Part shown: positions 1 through 5,407 of the stretch, piece by piece
Layout: each line of letters begins with the position of its first letter
Numbering within the stretch: position 1 is the stretch's first letter
NCBI GenBank assembly: GCA_002505185.1
Contig: DAUP01000104.1
Span: 544 to 6,090 of the forward strand
Length of the DNA: 5,547 nucleotides
Reading direction: 5' to 3'
From: Ferroplasmaceae archaeon UBA567
Lineage (GTDB): Archaea > Thermoplasmatota > Thermoplasmata > Thermoplasmatales > Thermoplasmataceae
Made by a program: the position numbers and the translations under genes
The notes under the pieces: generated by a model
The model's database searches: none
The model's input: the letters and a program-made list of their open reading frames with translations, nothing else
Told to the model about the DNA's origin: nothing

Positions 1-6
1 ATGTTC

Positions 7-14
7 AATAAATA
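7..14 (+). promoter_or_regulatory. Possible TATA box of the ABC transporter operon
   Basis: AATAAATA is the only TATA-like element in the short stretch before the ATPase gene. Transcription starting about 25 nt downstream would begin near position 36 and give a leader of about 20 nt that carries the SD site at 46-52. The window starts only 6 nt upstream, so a BRE element or a better promoter cannot be judged. This is inference from spacing alone. Confidence 0.25.
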
Positions 15-35
15 ACCATTATGATCGGGGGTATT

Positions 36-53
36 TTCACCATAAGAGGTGAA
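36..53. promoter_or_regulatory. Perfect 6-bp dyad covering the SD site of the ATPase gene
   Basis: TTCACC (36-41) and GGTGAA (48-53) are exact inverted repeats separated by 6 nt (ATAAGA). The right arm contains most of the SD sequence GAGGTGA (46-52), which stands 6 nt before the ATG at 59. In RNA the hairpin would pair the SD with the TTCACC arm and could limit ribosome access. In DNA the same dyad could be an operator near the likely transcription start. The stem is short, and part of the symmetry may come simply from a TTCACC sequence lying near an obligatory SD. Confidence 0.4.
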
Positions 54-58
54 TCATA

Positions 59-850
59 ATGGAGGTAGGAATTAAAGATCAAAGGATAACAAATTCAATT
101 TTGGAGGCCGAAGGGATATATTTTTCATATGACAACGGCTATGATGTATTTGAAAATATAAACATAGAGGCTGGGCAGGGAAAGTTTATTGCTATTATTG
201 GTCCGTCAGGAATAGGGAAATCAACCCTTTTGAGGATTCTGGGAGGATTTCTGAAACCGGATAGGGGAACTGTCAGACTGCTTGGCAAACCACTCTATGA
301 ACCCATACCCGAGGTTGCATTGATTCATCAGTCTATAGTTACATTTCCATGGATGAACGCAAAAGAAAATGTAATGCTGTCAATGAAAACAAAGGACATG
401 TCAAAGAATGAGATGGTAGAAAAAGCCAAGGAATCCCTATCCAGAGTGGGCCTGGATGGCTTTGAGGATCTGTATCCCAAGGAAATGAGTGGAGGAATGC
501 GCCAGAGAGTTGCAATAGCAAGGGCATTTGCAGCAGATCCATATGTTTTTCTTATGGACGAGCCATTTGCACATCTCGATGAGCTCACAGCAGAAGGTCT
601 CAGACAGGATATATACAATATACTTTTTAGCGGTGAAACACCATTAAAATCTGTTATAATGGTTTCCCATAACCTTACAGAGGTACTTGAGCTGGCAGAT
701 GAAATATACATCCTTAACAATATACCTGCAACAGTTGTTGGGAAAGTAGAGGTCACCATGGCCCGGCCTAGAAATCCCAGAAGTGATGAATTTAATGCTA
801 ATTTAGATATGCTTTACAGCTATCTGACGCCACCGAGGAAGAAGAAATGA
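59..850 (+). CDS. ABC transporter ATP-binding protein, nitrate/sulfonate/taurine type
   Basis: This is the cytoplasmic ATPase of an ABC importer and should power the duplicated permease encoded 9 nt downstream. All nucleotide-binding motifs are visible in the 263-residue product: A-loop aromatic near Y24, Walker A GPSGIGKST (48-56), Q-loop Q91, signature MSGGMRQR (143-150), Walker B VFLMDEP (163-169, catalytic E168), D-loop HLDE (172-175) and H-loop H204 in VSHNL. The sequence around the Q-loop ending in FPW and the late ARPR motif (235-238) followed by a DEF are typical of the SsuB/TauB/NrtD group. The length equals the ATPase core only. The C-terminal AAA-associated domain found fused in many relatives is absent and appears as a separate gene at 2577. 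The start at 59 is fixed by the SD GAGGTGA at 46-52. The substrate is not predictable; anions such as nitrate, sulfonates or bicarbonate are known for the family. Confidence 0.93.
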   Translation: MEVGIKDQRITNSILEAEGIYFSYDNGYDVFENINIEAGQGKFIAIIGPSGIGKSTLLRILGGFLKPDRGTVRLLGKPLYEPIPEVALIHQSIVTFPWMNAKENVMLSMKTKDMSKNEMVEKAKESLSRVGLDGFEDLYPKEMSGGMRQRVAIARAFAADPYVFLMDEPFAHLDELTAEGLRQDIYNILFSGETPLKSVIMVSHNLTEVLELADEIYILNNIPATVVGKVEVTMARPRNPRSDEFNANLDMLYSYLTPPRKKK

Positions 851-854
851 GGTG
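849..854 (+). promoter_or_regulatory. Shine-Dalgarno site of the permease gene, overlapping the ATPase stop codon
   Basis: GAGGTG begins inside the TGA stop of the ATPase (848-850) and ends 5 nt before the permease ATG at 860. It matches the archaeal 16S rRNA tail, fixes the permease start, and indicates translational coupling of the two genes on one transcript. Confidence 0.75.
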
Positions 855-859
855 TAATT

Positions 860-2482
860 ATGGATGCAATAATATTAATAATATTGGCTGTACTTGCTAC
901 GGCAGGGCGGGTAATAGGGCTCATAATACTTTCCATTATTACTGGATGGTTCCTTGCCTATGCCTCAATAAAATCAAAATTCTTTGAGAATACATATATA
1001 ATTCTTATTGAAATATTCGAATCAGTTCCGGTCATTACGTTTTTTCCTATAGTTCTTGTAATATTTATAGCAAGAATAGGTGGAACGCTAGGGGTTGAAC
1101 TGGCGGCAGATTTTCTTGTCTTTACTGCGGTGGTTTGGAATATATGGATGGGAGAATATCAGGCTTTTAAAACAGTTCCAAGGGAAATGGTTGAGGTTGT
1201 TGGAAATTCCGGATTCGGTTTATTCTCCAAACTGAGATATCTTTACATACCATTTTCTGTCCCGAGGATTACTGCAAATCTGTTCCCCAGCGTTTCCGAT
1301 GGTTTTTTCTATATAACTGTCAGCGAGGTTTTTGAGGTCGGTGTCCATACATACCAGTCATTCGGAATAGGTTCAGTTCTAGACACATTTGTGGCCAATG
1401 CAGAGCTTTTCAATATAGAAATGGCACTGCTTATCTTGGGAATAGTAATAGTAGCAATAGTAATCGTATTAAGGGAATTCAGCAAATATGCAGTGGGGAG
1501 ATATACTCTTGATACAGATGCCCCTGTAATGAAGCGTGGAAGACTGAATATAAGAGAAACGGCAAGGGTTTTTGCCGTACTTTCAAAAAATCCCTTTACA
1601 AGGCTGGCCAGGTATTATAAATACAGGGAAGGGGACAAACATCAGGAAACATATGAAAAGAAGGAAAAGAAACAGAGACAATATAAGTATATATTCGCAA
1701 CAATAGGCATAATAATACTTGCTGTAATACTCTACGAAGCAGTTTCCTTAATAATATCAGTTAAACCTGCTGAATGGGGAGTACTTTTCAGCAAAACACC
1801 ATTCCTGCTTACTGGGCTTGGATATGATTACCTCAGGGTTGGTTTAATACTTCTAGCGTCCATGATAATAGCAATATTCCTTGGGTACTATCTTGCAGTA
1901 AACAGAAGGGCAGAGAAATATGCAATACCTGTTATACAGTCCCTGAGTGCTTACCCTGCACCCATATATTTTCCATTCCTGTTCATACTTACCGAACCGT
2001 TCATGCTGAGCATATTTGGAGGTTTTACCAATGAAATCTACGTTCTGTCTCTCGGTTTTGTGAGTACCTTCTATTATGTTTTCTATGCATTCTGGATGGG
2101 TATAAAGGCCATGCCTGCAGAATACTGGGAAATTACAAAAAATCTCAAGCTAGGATATTTCCGGAAGATGAGAAAGGTAGTGATACCCTCTACATTTCCC
2201 TATCTTATAAGCGGAATATCATCTACAATAAACAGTGCATGGGGTGGACTTATGATAGGGGAATACTGGCCGGATATATATGGCACACACTCACTTTCCA
2301 TTCATACGGGCTTAATGAAAACTATAGATATTGCCACTGCAAATGGGGATATAGCGGTGGCTGCATGGGGCTCCCTTATATTCGGAATAATAGTAGCTAT
2401 TTACTCTGTACTGTTCACAAGAAAAATGATGGATCTTGCCCAGAAAAAATACGTTGCAGAGGAAGGGATATATGCAGCCTAG
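860..2482 (+). CDS. ABC transporter permease with two fused membrane domains (duplicated anion-type permease)
   Basis: This integral membrane subunit forms the channel of the importer powered by the ATPase just upstream. The 540-residue protein is an internal duplication. The first half (about 1-205) and second half (about 276-520) each carry a set of hydrophobic helices and a cytoplasmic EAA-type coupling loop that docks on the ATPase. The first loop is about 98-136, with WMGEYQAF, a central G and YIP; the second is about 412-452, with WMGIKAMP, LKLG and VIPS. WMG before both loops, and a SxP...FP pattern at about 54-63 and 363-372, confirm the repeat. The halves are joined by a strongly basic, charged linker (about 206-275). 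One polypeptide therefore supplies both membrane domains that are usually encoded as a dimer. This matches the COG4986-type 'duplicated permease' of anion ABC systems. The SD at 849-854 sets the start. No substrate-binding protein is encoded in the window. Confidence 0.9.
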   Translation: MDAIILIILAVLATAGRVIGLIILSIITGWFLAYASIKSKFFENTYIILIEIFESVPVITFFPIVLVIFIARIGGTLGVELAADFLVFTAVVWNIWMGEYQAFKTVPREMVEVVGNSGFGLFSKLRYLYIPFSVPRITANLFPSVSDGFFYITVSEVFEVGVHTYQSFGIGSVLDTFVANAELFNIEMALLILGIVIVAIVIVLREFSKYAVGRYTLDTDAPVMKRGRLNIRETARVFAVLSKNPFTRLARYYKYREGDKHQETYEKKEKKQRQYKYIFATIGIIILAVILYEAVSLIISVKPAEWGVLFSKTPFLLTGLGYDYLRVGLILLASMIIAIFLGYYLAVNRRAEKYAIPVIQSLSAYPAPIYFPFLFILTEPFMLSIFGGFTNEIYVLSLGFVSTFYYVFYAFWMGIKAMPAEYWEITKNLKLGYFRKMRKVVIPSTFPYLISGISSTINSAWGGLMIGEYWPDIYGTHSLSIHTGLMKTIDIATANGDIAVAAWGSLIFGIIVAIYSVLFTRKMMDLAQKKYVAEEGIYAA

Positions 2483-2492
2483 GAAAAATAAA

Positions 2493-2501
2493 TTTTTCTT
2501 T
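2493..2501 (+). terminator. T-rich terminator after the permease gene
   Basis: TTTTTCTTT lies 10 nt after the permease stop codon. Runs of T on the coding strand are sufficient for intrinsic termination by archaeal RNA polymerase. Its position supports a two-gene transcription unit ending before the separately promoted gene at 2577. Confidence 0.5.
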
Positions 2502-2529
2502 AAATCATTAATTTTGGAAAATCAAAAAT

Positions 2530-2543
2530 ATGTTCAAAAACAT
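2530..2543. repeat. Short inverted repeat upstream of the accessory-domain promoter
   Basis: ATGTT and AACAT are exact inverted arms around CAAA. The right arm also begins a tandem hexamer, AACATT AACATT (2539-2550), that abuts the TATA box at 2549-2557. The placement just upstream of a TATA box fits a transcription-factor site, but in such AT-rich DNA arms this short can arise by chance. Confidence 0.25.
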
Positions 2544-2548
2544 TAACA

Positions 2549-2557
2549 TTATAAATA
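2549..2557 (+). promoter_or_regulatory. TATA box of the accessory-domain gene
   Basis: TTATAAATA lies 20-28 nt before the ATG at 2577, the correct TATA spacing for transcription starting at the start codon. There is no SD site before this ATG, which fits a leaderless mRNA. A second AT-rich stretch (TTTATATATA, 2561-2570) is too close to the ATG to serve a leaderless start. Confidence 0.55.
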
Positions 2558-2576
2558 TAGTTTATATATACACTCT

Positions 2577-3044
2577 ATGGATGTAATAGACCCTGATGCG
2601 AGGATAGCCGACCTGCTGGGATTGCTTTATGTACTTAACAATATATTTGAAGGAAAAACTGACCTATATCAACTGGAAAAGGAAATGGAGGTTGACCTGG
2701 ACGATTTAATGCCAATAGTTTACACCGCAGCCAATCTTGGCCTGGTGAATGCAGAATCAGGGGACATATCAATGGCGGAGAAGGGAATAGAATACATAAA
2801 ATCCGGGATGAATCAAAGAAAGCAGATTATAAGGGAGTCACTAAAGAATATTGAACCATTTAAAACTGCCCTTGCTATGAGGTCATTTAACCTCGAGGAT
2901 ATAATAGACAAACTAAAGGAAAACAATGTACCAACATTCAACAATCCTGATGGAAACCATGACCTTGAAGTAATACTTATTGAATGGGGAATTTATTCAC
3001 GGTTACTGAAAAAAACAGATGAAGGTTTTGAGGTAATTTCATAG
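2577..3044 (+). CDS. Stand-alone AAA-associated C-terminal domain protein, probable accessory subunit of the ABC transporter
   Basis: The 155-residue soluble protein matches the pattern of the AAA-associated C-terminal domain (PF09821/COG4754 type), which follows the ATPase domain in many nitrate/sulfonate-type ABC ATPases. Visible hallmarks are a leading LLGLLYVLNN segment (13-22), a winged-helix-like LxxLEKEMEVDLDDLMPIV region (about 30-48), AANLGLV (51-57), GDISMAEKG (62-70), the IIRESL segment (84-89) and the late IEWGIYSRLL motif (135-144), where relatives have WGRYxELF. The neighbouring ATPase ends exactly where this domain would normally begin, so the pair looks like a split version of the fused protein. 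The gene has its own TATA box and no SD, so it is transcribed apart from the operon. The fused domain is thought to be regulatory, but its ligand is unknown. The stop codon overlaps the convergent esterase by 6 bp. Confidence 0.8.
   Translation: MDVIDPDARIADLLGLLYVLNNIFEGKTDLYQLEKEMEVDLDDLMPIVYTAANLGLVNAESGDISMAEKGIEYIKSGMNQRKQIIRESLKNIEPFKTALAMRSFNLEDIIDKLKENNVPTFNNPDGNHDLEVILIEWGIYSRLLKKTDEGFEVIS
3009..3015 (-). terminator. Possible T-run terminator of the esterase inside the convergent gene
   Basis: Seven A residues on the + strand give a T7 run on the - strand, starting 24 nt past the esterase stop. Because the two genes overlap at their stops, any esterase terminator must lie inside the neighbour's coding region, and this is the first suitable run. 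The same bases encode a Lys-Lys pair (146-147) in the accessory-domain protein. Confidence 0.35.
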
Positions 3045-3950
3045 GTAGTCAGGAACTATTCTGGCAACCATCTTGACAATGTTTCTTGCCCCCTCTGAAA
3101 TCTCAAAATCTGTGGCCGACCCGTGTATCATCCCTATACCTCTTATTCCAACGGCTTTTACTCCTGCCTGCCTGAGTTTTTTAACATATGTTTCCTCCGG
3201 GTCTCTTAAGGGATCATATTCATTTGTTATAATTATTGCCGGTGGAAGATTAGAGAAATCATCTGCTACAAGCGGTGAAAAATAAGGATTTATAAGGTCT
3301 TTCATATCTCTAGAATACATACTTCCAAAAAACTGTATCATTTTCCCTGTAATGACATAATTGTCTGAATATTCCATAAATGACCTGGAAAAATTATCAG
3401 GTGCAAGGCTTGGATAGAAAAGTATCTGCATGGCAGGCATTTCACTTCCTTCATCCCGGCATTTAAGGCAGAGTGCAGCTGAAAGATTCGCCCCGGCACT
3501 ATCACCACCAACACCTATATGGCCTTCTATACCGAATTCCCTTCTCTTTCGGTATATATACTGAAAAGAATCATAGGCATCATTGAAGGCATCAGGAAAC
3601 TTATGTTCGGGAGCCAGCCTGTATTCAACAGATATAATTTTTACCTTAGATTCTCTGGCAAGGAAACGGCAGTAATTGTCGTGGGTCTCAATATTGCCGA
3701 AAAGAAAGCCACCGCCGTGGTAATATACAATGGCCGATTTTGAGTTTGCATCATCATACATTCTTGCATTTAATACCCGTCCATCCAGCTTAATTTTATA
3801 ATCTTTAATTTCCTTGATTTTTATTTTTTCTCCCTGCGAACTTACCGAACTCTCATTCAGGAAATTTCTGAGCATAGCAGGTTCAATTGCAGTCATATCG
3901 CCTGCATTTGTTGATAATTCAATCAGAGTCTTAAAATCGGGGTCTACCAT
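3039..3950 (-). CDS. Alpha/beta-hydrolase esterase, hormone-sensitive lipase family (family IV)
   Basis: This is a predicted cytoplasmic carboxylesterase hydrolysing short- to medium-chain acyl esters. The 303-residue length is typical of archaeal family IV enzymes. The oxyanion-hole motif HGGG (78-81) follows a YY strand end. YRLAPEH (110-116) is the usual family motif. The nucleophile elbow GDSAG (149-153) carries S151, the acid is D246 in EYDPLRD, and the catalytic base is H276 in GMIHG, so the triad is complete. The N-terminal 30-40 residues would form the cap that shapes substrate choice. No signal peptide is visible. The start at 3950 is supported by TTAAAATA 22-29 nt upstream and the lack of an SD, which suggest a leaderless mRNA. 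An ATG 16 nt further upstream meets a stop two codons later. The gene is divergent from the SIS protein and convergent with the accessory-domain gene. The natural substrate is unknown. Confidence 0.93.
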   Translation of the reverse strand: MVDPDFKTLIELSTNAGDMTAIEPAMLRNFLNESSVSSQGEKIKIKEIKDYKIKLDGRVLNARMYDDANSKSAIVYYHGGGFLFGNIETHDNYCRFLARESKVKIISVEYRLAPEHKFPDAFNDAYDSFQYIYRKRREFGIEGHIGVGGDSAGANLSAALCLKCRDEGSEMPAMQILFYPSLAPDNFSRSFMEYSDNYVITGKMIQFFGSMYSRDMKDLINPYFSPLVADDFSNLPPAIIITNEYDPLRDPEETYVKKLRQAGVKAVGIRGIGMIHGSATDFEISEGARNIVKMVARIVPDYL

Positions 3951-3971
3951 AGGGCTTTTAATTCATAATAG

Positions 3972-3979
3972 TATTTTAA
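3972..3979 (-). promoter_or_regulatory. TATA box of the esterase gene
   Basis: Read on the - strand the sequence is TTAAAATA, placed 22-29 nt before the esterase ATG. The spacing puts the transcription start at or next to the start codon, in keeping with the absence of an SD site. Confidence 0.55.
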
Positions 3980-4028
3980 CGTATTGCACATTCTGGAACA
4001 GGCTTGAAAGTCGTATGGTGAATGAAAA

Positions 4029-4036
4029 TAAATATA
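4029..4036 (+). promoter_or_regulatory. TATA box of the SIS-domain gene
   Basis: TAAATATA lies within a longer AT-rich run (4026-4037). It is 17-24 nt before the first ATG (4053) but 23-30 nt before the second (4059). The other two leaderless genes here have TATA boxes covering roughly -20 to -29, so the spacing slightly favours the second ATG as the true start. Confidence 0.5.
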
Positions 4037-4052
4037 TGCTTGCCAGCATTAT

Positions 4053-5099
4053 ATGCCCATGACTGATACAGTACCCGGAAAAAGAACAGGGCATCCATAT
4101 TATATGTATGATATGATACGGGAAACACCGGAATCGCTGGATATAACAAAAAAAGTAATGGAAAATATAGATTATTCATTCCTATCAAGGGATTCTTTAT
4201 TGTTCACGGGAAACGGTACTGCATACCATGCAGCCCAGATTGGTTCTGGATTCCTTTACAAGACTAATGCTAAATATGCTTTTGTACAATCCTTTGAACT
4301 TCTGAACTATTATGTACCAGTGCATGGTACCGTAGTTGGAATTTCAAACAGTGGCAAGACAAAATCAACAATAGACTCGCTGGTGTACCAGAAGAAATTT
4401 GCATACATAGTTGGTATTACACATTACCACAATACACCTATATCGCGCATATCGGATAAAAGCATAGTTATTGATGCGGATGATAAGTCCCTTTGCAATA
4501 CAAAATCCTTTTTTGACAATGCTATTGCGGCAATGTACATTGGTTCAAATTATGTTAATCTGGACATTGATATTAATAAAATCATAACGAGCCTGAAGAG
4601 CCTTGTGGTGTCAATGGACGAAAAGATGAAGAAAATCGCCCATGATATTTCATACGTTAACAGGATATTTGTGTTGGGAGCTGGACCAGAGGAGCCTGTT
4701 GCAAGGGAAGCTGCACAGAAGATCAAGGAAGCAGCACACATACATGCTGAGGGAATCGAACTGGAGGAGTTCATACATGGATGCACATCACTCATAGATG
4801 AAAAATCCCTTGTAATCACAATAAACAGTAATACTGTGAGCTCCAGAACCCATGATATAGTAGAGGCGTGCCGGGTGGTTGGAACAAAGACAGTCACAAT
4901 TAATGGAGATGGCGATTACAGCATCGATGTTACAGATATTGGAGATGAATACTTAAACGCCATATTAAACGTGGTTCCACTTTACTATCTGGCATATTAT
5001 ATGGCAGTGGAACAAAATGTGAATCCGGATTTACTTAGGTTCGATGAGGAAAAATACAGGAAATTTGATGATATAGTATTTCCTCCTGGAGCTCATTGA
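4053..5099 (+). CDS. Two-SIS-domain sugar-phosphate isomerase/deaminase, GlmS-like without the glutaminase domain
   Basis: The 348-residue cytoplasmic protein matches the isomerase half of glucosamine-6-phosphate synthase (GlmS). HPYYMYDMIRETP (14-26) corresponds to the entry segment of that half. SIS domain 1 (about 48-165) has the sugar-phosphate loop GNGTAYHAA (53-61) and SNSGKTKST (98-106), where GlmS has SQSGET. SIS domain 2 (about 203-335) has REAAQKIKEAAHIHAEG (218-234), which aligns with the GlmS segment holding the catalytic Lys and Glu, and EEFIHG (238-243), which aligns with the segment holding the ring-opening His. NVNPDLLRF (322-330) matches the conserved tail. No N-terminal glutamine amidotransferase domain is present, so it cannot use glutamine by itself. 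It may deaminate glucosamine-6-phosphate, as archaeal GlmD does, run an ammonia-dependent synthesis, or act on another amino sugar (AgaS/FrlB-like). The HGP motif of relatives is HGC here. The start may be 4059 rather than 4053. Confidence 0.85.
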   Translation: MPMTDTVPGKRTGHPYYMYDMIRETPESLDITKKVMENIDYSFLSRDSLLFTGNGTAYHAAQIGSGFLYKTNAKYAFVQSFELLNYYVPVHGTVVGISNSGKTKSTIDSLVYQKKFAYIVGITHYHNTPISRISDKSIVIDADDKSLCNTKSFFDNAIAAMYIGSNYVNLDIDINKIITSLKSLVVSMDEKMKKIAHDISYVNRIFVLGAGPEEPVAREAAQKIKEAAHIHAEGIELEEFIHGCTSLIDEKSLVITINSNTVSSRTHDIVEACRVVGTKTVTINGDGDYSIDVTDIGDEYLNAILNVVPLYYLAYYMAVEQNVNPDLLRFDEEKYRKFDDIVFPPGAH

Positions 5100-5111
5100 T
5101 CCACAGATAAG

Positions 5112-5127
5112 TATTATTTATTTTCTT
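5112..5127 (+). terminator. T-rich terminator after the SIS-domain gene
   Basis: A run consisting only of T, A and one C (core TTTATTTTCTT) lies 12 nt after the SIS-gene stop codon, a good position for archaeal T-tract termination. It has no stem-loop, which archaea do not need. Confidence 0.45.
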
Positions 5128-5135
5128 AGATCTGA

Positions 5136-5373
5136 GATTTTGGCTCATGTTTTGTAACCGTGGAGGATGTTGGCCTGAATTTAAAAATTGTTCGTGGTGG
5201 TTATTATAGCACAACGTGTTCAGATTATCCTGGAAATCACATTTTGAGATCCAGTTTAACTGACCTCCTAAAATAAGGATACGGAGCAGGTAGAGAAGAC
5301 CCTGTTCAAAATAAAGAATGGAAAATTGATGAAAAGATTAATAAATTGGGGAAACAGAAATGAGAAATGTTAG
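5136..5373 (+). pseudogene. Possible decayed protein-coding fragment, identity unknown
   Basis: One frame is open from 5136 to the TAA at 5274-5276 and reads like protein (segments VEDVGLNLKIVRGGYY and CSDYPGNHILRSSLTDLLK). The only start-like codon is a GTG at 5160. The same frame continues after the TAA for 28 more codons to a TGA at 5361-5363. A frame shifted by one is also open from 5272 to the TAG at 5371-5373 (VEKTLFKIKNGKLMKRLINW). A stop or a frameshift near the CTAAAATAAG stretch at 5268-5277 could join the pieces into one broken gene. The first part uses CGT and GGT codons, unlike the AGA/AGG and GGA preference of the neighbours. No convincing start, SD or family match was found, so this may be non-coding DNA with chance open frames. 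Confidence 0.22.
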
Positions 5374-5397
5374 TTTACTGTTTTCTCTTATTTTTAC

Positions 5398-5407
5398 AAA
5401 AAAGAAA
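5398..5407 (-). terminator. T-rich terminator of the partial membrane protein gene
   Basis: Read on the - strand this is TTTCTTTTTT, directly adjoining the TAA stop (5408-5410) of the gene at the right edge. Its strength and position support that short partial frame being a real gene end. Confidence 0.5.

Larger units (their letters stand above)
5100..5407. other. 308-bp gap between convergent genes with no recognised gene
   Basis: The stretch begins with a T-rich terminator candidate and ends with T-rich runs on both strands (+ strand TTTTCTCTTATTTTT at 5381-5395, - strand run at 5398-5407). The middle has no ATG-started frame of useful length but does hold adjacent open segments that read like coding sequence, listed separately. 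I see no tRNA, no CRISPR repeat and no long inverted repeat that would mark an insertion-sequence end. Confidence 0.5.

Noticed and set aside
2..52. Open frame from the window edge ending at TGA 50-52, possibly the tail of an upstream gene.
   Set aside because: Only 16 codons, with an unusual His/Tyr-rich composition and no recognisable motif. The stretch is equally well explained as promoter and leader of the ATPase gene.
328..759. Long open frame on the - strand inside the ATPase gene.
   Set aside because: It lies wholly opposite a gene with every ABC ATPase motif, has Ser-rich antisense-like composition, and no promoter or SD.
2239..2511. Open frame overlapping the end of the permease in another frame.
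   Set aside because: The permease frame carries the conserved second membrane repeat here; this frame shows no family features and no start signal.
3814..4062. Open frame on the + strand across the esterase start and the divergent promoter region.
   Set aside because: It runs opposite the esterase N-terminus and over both TATA boxes, with no recognisable domain or start signal.
4550..4897. Open frame on the - strand inside the SIS-domain gene, Ser/Cys-rich.
   Set aside because: It is antisense to the conserved second SIS domain, with typical shadow composition.
5147..5209. 20-residue Cys-rich micro-ORF beginning MFCNRGGC.
   Set aside because: No SD or TATA box at useful spacing, and three Cys in so short a frame can be chance. 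A different frame in the same DNA looks more coding-like.
5304..5310. GTTCAAA, resembling a tRNA T-loop.
   Set aside because: No acceptor, D or anticodon stems can be paired around it, so it is not a tRNA gene.
5326..5332. TTGATGA, similar to a C box of a C/D guide RNA.
   Set aside because: No CUGA D box with suitable spacing and no terminal stem follow it.
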